Below are positions 57,136 to 64,000 of a stretch of DNA of 64,000 nucleotides, one piece after another. The notes beneath the pieces were generated by a model that was given only the letters and a program-made list of their open reading frames with translations, was not told the origin of the DNA and did not search any database. The stretch comes from Rhodocollybia butyracea. Lineage: Eukaryota > Basidiomycota > Agaricomycetes > Agaricales > Omphalotaceae. The DNA lies in assembly GCA_015501585.1 (NCBI GenBank), contig JADNRY010000239.1, positions 31,288 through 95,287 of the forward strand. Reading direction: 5' to 3'. The translations under genes and the position numbers were made by a program. Each line of letters opens with the position of its first letter. Position 1 is the first letter of the stretch.

Positions 57136-58793
57136 ATGACTCCACCTTGCGCACAGTGTGGCAGCCCTTCGCGAGCTTTGCGAGTTCGTGTAAACCTCAG
57201 TTCTGAGGAGATATCTTCAATTCATAACGATCTTCGCTCCAATTCTGGACCATTTGTTGTTACATCGGAAAAAACCAAGGAACTTAGATCGATACTTGCT
57301 CTAGCCGATAAAGACATCGAAGAGCATGATTTGGAAGTGGCCCGCATCACCGAGCAACTCCGGATTGTTCAAACAGAAACACAACGGCTGAAAACACAAA
57401 GAGCTACATTACTCTCTTTGTTCTCAGCAATGCGGAAGCTGCCAAACGAAACCTTATTGCGCATCTTCCAGCATGTATGTGAAGAAAAGGGAAACCTTCT
57501 CCAATGCTATCCGTGGCTGTCGAACGCCTCTCCTCCCACTATTCTATCATCTCCCGCCATCACTTACCTGCCTGCAATGGCGATCAGCTCCGTATGCTTC
57601 CGCGCGCACTTGCCCTATCATCACCCAGCTTGTGGGCTAATCTGAAGGTGGAGGTATACACTGCTACGGTTCCGCAAGCGAAAGCTTTGGCTGCTTTTAC
57701 TGGTACCGTTACTCGGTATTTGGAGAGATCCAGTGATTCCCCGTTAAGTATTTCACTGGATATCCATCATGACGGTGAAGCTATGGGAGAGTTTCCTTCC
57801 CTGATCGACCTTACACGGCGTTGGAAAACGTTCAGGTATCAGGTCCACAGATTTCACTCGTTGGCAAGCTATGGTATACTCTCCCAGCTGCATTTTCCTA
57901 TGCTTGGAGAACTGCATATCCCCTGGTATATCACCTCGGATGATTTGGATCGTTTCGAGATTGGCCCGAGACTCTACGCCCTTTCTGCCAGCTGGCCCCA
58001 CCCCGGGCGAATATCCGAGGTCTCCTACAATCAACTAGACTATCTCAATCTTGGTCCCCAGTTGACTATAACAGATCTGGCGCAGGCTCTCCGCAGCTGC
58101 CCTCGTCTTAAATCTCTCGAGACGGGCCTTCTCATCAACAGTTCGGTTTTCGCAAAGGGTGGCGCGGGAACATGGCCCACCGTTGTGTTATTGACTGTGA
58201 ACGGCTCATCGTCAGATATGGCGTTCTCTTTGTTCAACTTTCCTTCCTTGAATCACCTGGTTGTAGATGGCTACCATAATTGGTCGGCAAATAATTTGCT
58301 TTCATTCATCTCAAGATCGTCCTGTGTAATCACCACATTCACGCTTCAAGGAATGTTCATTTCTGATCCGGACCTTATTGCATCCCTTCGAGGTATGCCA
58401 GCCCTACTTCATTTGGAACTCGATATCGAAGTGGACAAATACGGACGGTTCGACACTCCAATCACCTCGCGTTTTATCCCGAGTCTAATTCACCGTGATC
58501 ACCGATCCACTTCCATCTCCTTAGTCCCGAAGTTACACAGTTTTCATTTGAGGTATCAATTTGCTGATCCATTCGACGATGCTGCTTTTGTTAGCATGGT
58601 TCAATCACGTTGGTTCAAACCTGGTTCGGATTTATCTGCGGAGATGTCAGCAATGGGGAGAAGTTCTATTCGGTCTGTTGTTCTCAAGTTTGGTGTGCGA
58701 GAGGTTGATGCAGATATCTATGCACCTCTACGGGTTTTGGATGCAGAGGGATTGAGGGTGGTAGTCGCTGGAACCAATGGAGTACAGGTATAG
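57136..58793 (+). pseudogene. F-box-like family, copy 8 (4 bp deletion in CSRWR)
   Basis: The frame from MTPPCAQCGS carries a well-kept core (RKLPNETLLRIFQHVC) but is shifted near 57598-57605, where the codons for CSRWRAL have lost four bases (CTTCCGCGCGCACTTG). Downstream, the second frame stays open to GVQV-TAG at 58793. The LTQHARRWKTF motif is also shortened to LTRRWKTF in frame. Only GGCGC of the leader motif is left; upstream sequence comes from a different relic. A truncated ~170 aa F-box-only product is conceivable. Confidence 0.85.
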
Positions 58794-59794
58794 TAACAGC
58801 CATCAATGTGTTCTTGAATCTATTTAGTATTCACTGTTCTGTGTAAAGTACAGTGTAGGTTACTTAAATGGAGTACTGCAGAGAGAACGCGATGTGGACG
58901 GAAGCCTGATGTATATCAGATTCAGCGCCCTACCAATCCTCGCCCCAATTTAAATCAAGTTCGGATCCCAACCCGAGATGGACCTGAGACCGAAACACCC
59001 CCAAATAACTCACCGCTATCCCCTCACCCCTTTCGGCCGCGAATTCGGCTCTATCCGCGCTCCTGTCTCCGCGACCTTACAACCCACTCTCTCTTGCTTA
59101 CCCGCGTATCCGTAGTCAACCAGGTGTTCTACCATGACGCCGAAAAGGCATATTTCGTTTCACGATAGAGCAACAATGTGTCTCGGGGTGGGTTGTGCAG
59201 CGGTTTAGGTATTGGTGGCGGACGCGGGGCAGATCTGAGTAGTGGAATTGGCAGGAGGGCTTCATTAGATATGGAGGGGATCCAAGATATGAGAGGATGG
59301 GATATAGACGTGTCGTGGAGGTTCGGTTTTAATTTTTGATGGTGAACTTAAGGAGAGGGTTTTGCGTTGCAGGTTCCAAAGTTCAGACTGTTTGGATTTA
59401 GAAGGAATTGTTCCTTGTTCCTTGGCTCCTCCATTCGGCTTGAGAACTCCCTTCCTTGTTTTTCTCGGCTCCTAGAACAGGGACAAATGGATGTACAATA
59501 AAGGTCTTCAAGTAATGATCAAATTTACGATGGAAGGATGCGGACATATCCCAGAGGGCTTTCCCTCAGTACCATACTGACAGAGAATACACTCTTCCGT
59601 TGTTGTTGTCGGAGGTTGTATCGCACCACACTACAGGGAATACTATTCGAATTGGACCCTTCGTTGATGAAACCGCCGAACCCTGAGTTGTGGGAATGGG
59701 ACTAGGATTAGCAGAAATTAGAAGAAATTAGGAGCTAGTACTATCACCGTAGTATGTGTTCTTTCATCAAGTATCATTATCCTTACTACTACCG
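58794..59794 (+). pseudogene. Second-gene relic and spacer after copy 8
   Basis: The 3' flank matches copy 6, then a shortened unit: TTTCGGCCGCGAATTCGGCTC (59030-59050), CAACCAGGTGTTCTACCATG, where an in-frame CAG (Gln) stands at the position that is TAG in other copies, GACGCCGAAAAGGC, and the CTTCCGTTGTTGTTGTCGGAGG spacer block near 59600. The upstream exons seen in other units are missing. No intact frame. Confidence 0.45.
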
Positions 59795-60028
59795 TAGGCT
59801 GTTCATGTCTGATACGAAGATTGTAATTCTTACAACGAACTTGAGGATGTTTGATAATTTTGGGTGTTAACTTCCAGTGAGCTCCCTGAACTCCTTGATG
59901 TACTTGAATCGGTTTGTATGAATATAGCTTTTGAGTTCCATGGTATCTTGCTACCTCCTTTAGCGTACTTTTGAAGGCACGCTATTATTAGGCCGCTGTC
60001 AAACGCACTTAACGTCGCTTAACGTTTT
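59795..60028 (+). pseudogene. 3' flank of a lost F-box copy, leader of copy 9
   Basis: Aligns with 52690-52939 up to the GGCGCTTATTC motif, including TTTGATAATTTTGGGTG, TACTTGAATCGG and CTATTATTAGGCCGCTGTCA. It shows that copies 7 and 9 share a recent common duplication. Confidence 0.5.
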
Positions 60029-60058
60029 GGCGCTTATTCAAAAAAAAGTTCGTCTCAA

Positions 60059-62612
60059 ATGACCCCACCTCGCGCAGGATATGCTAACACTATACGAGTA
60101 CCGATCAACCTTAGCTCTGAGGAGCTCTCTGCATTGGAAAACAATCTCCGCTTCGAATTCGGACCATCTGTGATTACCCCAGAACGAGTGAAGGAGCTCA
60201 CGACGATACTGGCTCAGGTGGATACGGAATTGGCTTTCTATGAGACACAAAGAACCAAGCTAGCCTTTTTGCTCTCACCAATGCGGAGGCTGCCCAATGA
60301 AACTTTATTGCACATTTTCCAGGACGTATGCAAAAAAAATCTTTTCCAGTGCTATCCGTGGACCATGGAAGACGAAGAAGGAACCGAGATTAAACCTCTC
60401 ACCGAAATGACATCTCCCGTCATCACCTACCTTCCTTCAATGGTAATCAGCTCTGTATCCTCTCGTTGGTGTAAACTTGCGCTGTCGGCACCTAGTTTGT
60501 GGGTAAATCTATCAGTGGAAACATACACCACGCGCCGGACGTGGATTTCGTTGTTCATCGATACAGTTACCCGATATCTAGAAAGATCGGGTTATTCGCC
60601 TTTAAGGCTTGAACTTACTATAGGTGAACTGAAGGATAATGTTCCTTCCCTAGTCCCCCTTATGCAACATGCTTGCCGTTGGAAAACGTTCAAGTATTTG
60701 GGATGCAATCCATTAACGGACTACTTTGTACGCTCCCAGGCTCTTTTCCATTTACTTGCAGAATTGAATATCATCGGATCGCAGGTCTGGGTTATTTTGA
60801 GCATTTTCCGAGACTATGTGCGCTTTGCTTCATCCAAGAAGAACCTGTTGCTGTCGTCATCCTACCCCTACAATCAACTAGAGCATCTCACCGTCTTTGG
60901 CAACATATGGAAAGATTTCGTGCAAGCTCTTCGCAGCTGCCACTCGCTGAAATCTCTCAAATACCGTTATTTCTATTTCGCTGAAGTGGAAGGGTCTCAT
61001 GATAACATCATATCTCTTACATCACTTGATGTGCCTAGTGGACTCTCAGATATGATCTTTTCGTCCTTCAGCTTTCCTTCCTTAAGGAAGCTTGTGGTAG
61101 ATGGCGAGTATTCCATCTGTACCAGTTGGCCAGCCAGTGATTTTGCTTTGTTCATCTCCAGATCATCCTGTATGATCACAACGTTTACAATCCCGGGGGT
61201 ATCAGTAGTGGAGACCCACACTAGGGACGTAGAAACCTCGGGTTTCATTGATACAGTGGTCCGATATCTGCAGCGATCAGGTAATTGGCCGTTAAGGCTT
61301 ACACTTACTATATGTGGTTCAGCAGAGGATTGGCCGGAGACTCCGTGCTTAAACCACCTCGTACAGCATGCTTGGCGTTGGGAAATGTTCGAGTATGTGT
61401 CGGATGGATGCATAGGAATGGATTATGACCTCCTCTCAGGACTACATTTTCCTTTGTTGAATATTATCGAGGGTGTTGGGTCGTATGATTTGGATCGTTT
61501 CGGAGATTGTCCGAGACTCCGTACACTTTCCACTAACGGTCGGGAAATTAGGTCAATCTCCAAGGTCCTCTACAGTCAACTAGAACATTTCGATTGGATG
61601 TTCCCATGGTGTGACCAATCATTGTCAGATTTGGCTTACATTCTTCCTAGCTGTCCCTCTCTGAAATCTCTCGAGGTGCATTATCTCCCTGATGATCGCC
61701 ATCTAGAGTATGAAGGGCCACAGAGGACATGCCATGATAACATCACATCACTTGGTCTTGGTCAATGACCTGTTTTCCTACTTCGACTTCCCTTCCTTAA
61801 AGAATCTTGAGCTAGATGGCCACTATAAAGGCATCCCTACCGACTGGCCAGGCAATGCCTTAGCTTCATTCATCTCCAGATCGTCTTGTATGATCACCAT
61901 GTTTACGCTCCATTGGGTATATGTGTCTGATCTGGACCTCGTTGTGGCCCTTCAAGTCATGCCAGCCCTACTTCATCTCGAAGTTGACGAGGTGCTGCAG
62001 TCCGACCATCGCTCAGAGTACCAGAGTCCAATTACTTCCCATCTTCTTTCAAGCCTAACTCACCATCTTTAATGCGCCCTATGGGCAAAGTCCTTAAGAA
62101 CACCGGTGAACACGACAAATAGGATACTATTGTGTGTACGACGGTGTAAAAGACTGACTAGACTCTTAAGTAATCGTACGATACTTATAGTAACGGATTT
62201 ATTATATAATTAATAATAAATAGAATGATAAGATAGACCGTTTGGTCTATCGGCGGCGTCTAGGATGACTGTATCGCCGGATACGGTCAGTGGTGATTAT
62301 GGAGAGGCGGAGGCGTTACACCATCCATCTACTTCCCTCTCTCTAGTCCCAAAACTACACAGTCTTCATTTAATATACACATCTGCTGCATTCGACGATG
62401 CAGCTTTTGTCACCATGGTTCAATCGCGCTGGTTCAAACCTGGTTCCAATTTATCTGCGGAGATGTTAGCGATGGGGAGAAGTTCTATCCGATCCGTTGT
62501 CCTCAAGTTTACCTTGCGGGAAGCTGACGCAGACATCTATAAACCACTGCGTGGTTTGGATGCGGAGGGTTTGAGGGTAGTAGTTACTGGAACGAATGGA
62601 GTGCAGGTATAA
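60059..62612 (+). pseudogene. F-box-like family, copy 9 (internal chimera with insertion)
   Basis: The first 383 codons run normally from MTPPRAGYAN through the core (RRLPNETLLHIFQDVC, VSSRWCKLAL) to SCMITTFTIPGVSV. At about 61205 the sequence jumps back to a family position about 190 codons earlier (VETHT...DTVVRYLQRSG) and repeats the middle of a different paralogue, giving a fused frame to 61768. A frameshift follows, then FPSLKNLELDG to SSLTHH, a 251 bp insertion (62068-62318) and finally the C-terminal block (about 62322-62612). A compensated pair of small indels lies near 60785-60835. No normal product can be made, although a 569 aa fused frame is open. Confidence 0.85.
62068..62318. 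mobile_element. 251 bp insertion with 7 bp target duplication
   Basis: CACCATC occurs at 62061-62067 and again at 62319-62325, and removal of the interval restores the family sequence (SSLTHH..STS). The insert starts TTTAATGCGCC and ends GGCGTTA; the ends are only weakly complementary (TAATGCGCC against TAACGCCTCC). It is AT-rich in the middle and has no ORF. It is probably a small non-autonomous element. Confidence 0.75.
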
Positions 62613-62793
62613 TAATTTGGGTACCGGGCTTCAGTACGCTTTTGACTTCATTGTATATGCATACATTCTTGCCTTACATTTCTCTTGTCATTGTAAATCC
62701 TATTGCCTCGCGCTGCTATGATATTCTTAATCTGCTGTAGCCTGAACATGTAAGTACAAGCTGCCCTGGCGCTTATCCGAGACTTCTGCTTCG

Positions 62794-62990
62794 ATGACGC
62801 TGCCTTGCATAACCCTTTGCATGTAAACCTCAGCTCTAGCCTCTGAGGAGGTTTCTTCATTGTATAACGCTCTTCGCTTCGGATTTGGATTGTATGTGGT
62901 TCCCGCGGAAAGTGCCAATGCTCAAACCGATATGTTGGTGGTGGATCCTATCACCAAGCATCTCAGGACCATTGATACGACCCATAATTA
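62794..62990 (+). pseudogene. F-box-like family, 5' stump (copy 10)
   Basis: The leader motif (62768-62778) and ATG are present, but the frame hits TAA after ten codons (MTLPCITLCM). In the next frame, SEEVSSLYNALRFGFGLYVV corresponds to the N-terminal block of copies 6 and 8. Similarity stops near 62990, before the F-box. A 3' truncation mirrors the 5' truncation of copy 0. Confidence 0.75.
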
Positions 62991-64000
62991 TTTGGGCATA
63001 AACGCGCAATGTATGCGCGTTTTCGGCATCAAATCAGACTGCATTGAGCTCATGTGCTATACAAAGTATTCTAGAAATCCGCCGTTACCGCGCGGTATCA
63101 CTAAAACACACGGATGTTAATTGCTGATGACATCAAAACTGAGTCTCGGCAACAGAACACAGTTGTAATCAATGATAGTACAAGAATACTGAAACCCACC
63201 ACAAATAAAGACTATTACTCAGACTGTTGAAGCGATCCTAAGATATCTTATTGCAACTAGAAGACTTACAAATAGATTTATAGAAGAAAGAACAAGTATC
63301 AACGTTAAACGGTCCAAGCGGGACTTCCCATCAGAAATTGATGTGAGGAGATTAATGTATCGCCGACCCCGAGGAGATTGATGTGAGGAGATTGATGTGC
63401 CGAGGTTCCGGGACCATTCCGAGATCATGCCGCGGCGTCCCGCAGATTTAAGACAGCGCGTGAAATAAATATTTCATGAGCTATTTATTGAATAACAAGA
63501 GCATATGTACTCCCGCACAGCTCGTATGGAGTATTTATGCTGTGATAATTGTACATGATCAGATTTAGAATATAAGGAGTGTCCCTACACGAAATGGAGG
63601 AAGCATTCTTACCCCCCACTTCTGGCTTTGGCTCACAGTCTCAGCTAGTAGCGCTCAGGGTGCTTCTAGTGTTTTTGTTTTGAAGTCAGATTTAGTAACA
63701 GAAAAAGAAAGACAGTATTAGGCAATTAGACTTGTATTAAAGAAAGAAGTAATATAAGTAAAAGCTATTAGGAGTCTTTCAAAGTAAAGTTATTAGGTCC
63801 AAAGAACAGAACACGCCCAAGTTCAATAGAACTTGTGAAAGAAAAATCTATTACCTTTGATTGTACTTTGAATTTGACATCTTTTTGTGCACCCCTCCGA
63901 ACTTGTGTTGATTCTTAGTGTGTGTGTGTGTTGGTGTTTGTTGGACTTAGTCTTTCACTCACTTTCGTGTGCAGTCCCGAGTTAGCATATCACCATTCAA
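62991..64000. other. End of window, no supported gene
   Basis: 63325-63400 repeats GATGTGAGGAGATT two to three times around a CGCCGACC centre. 63600-64000 is purine-rich, then GT-rich (GTGTGTGTGTGTTGG near 63920), similar in style to 33.8-34.1 kb, and might be an LTR, but I cannot show a second copy. Confidence 0.35.

Noticed and set aside
63600..64000. LTR of a retrotransposon paired with 33.8-34.1 kb
   Set aside because: Only base composition and GT-rich runs are similar; no alignable blocks or diagnostic TG...CA ends found by eye.

Overview
The window looks like nuclear DNA of a mushroom-forming basidiomycete (Agaricomycetes). The multi-exon genes have short GT-AG introns, and the gene families fit: F-box-like tandem paralogues, STAND NTPases with ankyrin or TPR repeats, a DUF4246 protein and a cytochrome P450. 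A TTAGGG-type repeat tract lies inside the window. There is no sign of bacterial gene organisation. The species cannot be named from sequence alone. LAYOUT. 1-2.6 kb holds a complete or nearly complete TIR element and copies of a dispersed repeat. The end of one copy abuts the stump of an F-box gene. 2.6-13 kb and 21.2-22.8 kb hold the left half of an F-box-like paralogue array, all on the + strand: a 3' stump, intact copies at 3.6, 7.6 and 21.2 kb, and a broken copy at 11.4 kb. A minus-strand DUF4246 gene at 13.2-15.7 kb, a duplicated gene relic at 16.3-17.6 kb and a 1.4 kb TIR element at 18.0-19.4 kb interrupt it. 25.1-25.7 kb is the decayed C-terminal part of an MFS sugar transporter. 27.2-29.9 kb is a NACHT-ankyrin STAND gene whose last repeats are frameshifted. 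30-36.9 kb is gene-poor and rich in foldbacks, repeats, an interstitial telomere-like tract and a roughly 150 bp tandem repeat. 36.9-39.5 kb is a minus-strand NB-ARC-TPR STAND pseudogene. 41.9-44.1 kb is an apparently intact minus-strand P450. 46.2-63 kb is the right half of the array: two intact copies (46.2 and 48.1 kb), three broken ones (53.0, 57.1 and 60.1 kb) and a 5' stump (62.8 kb). HOW IT FITS TOGETHER. The repeating module is more than the F-box gene. Between copies, the same spacer segments recur, carrying exons of a second, unrecognised gene that is now broken in every copy. The F-box members are intronless, share an 11 bp GGCGCTTATTC motif 15-19 nt upstream of the ATG, and have near-invariant C-termini. 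They have undergone unequal exchange (one copy is an internal chimera), frameshifts and transposon insertion. Five of about eleven recognisable copies keep a full open frame. The two STAND genes have near-identical internal repeats and a similar N-terminal motif, so the window reads as a fast-evolving birth-and-death region. Links to non-self recognition or ubiquitin-dependent regulation are inference from family knowledge only.
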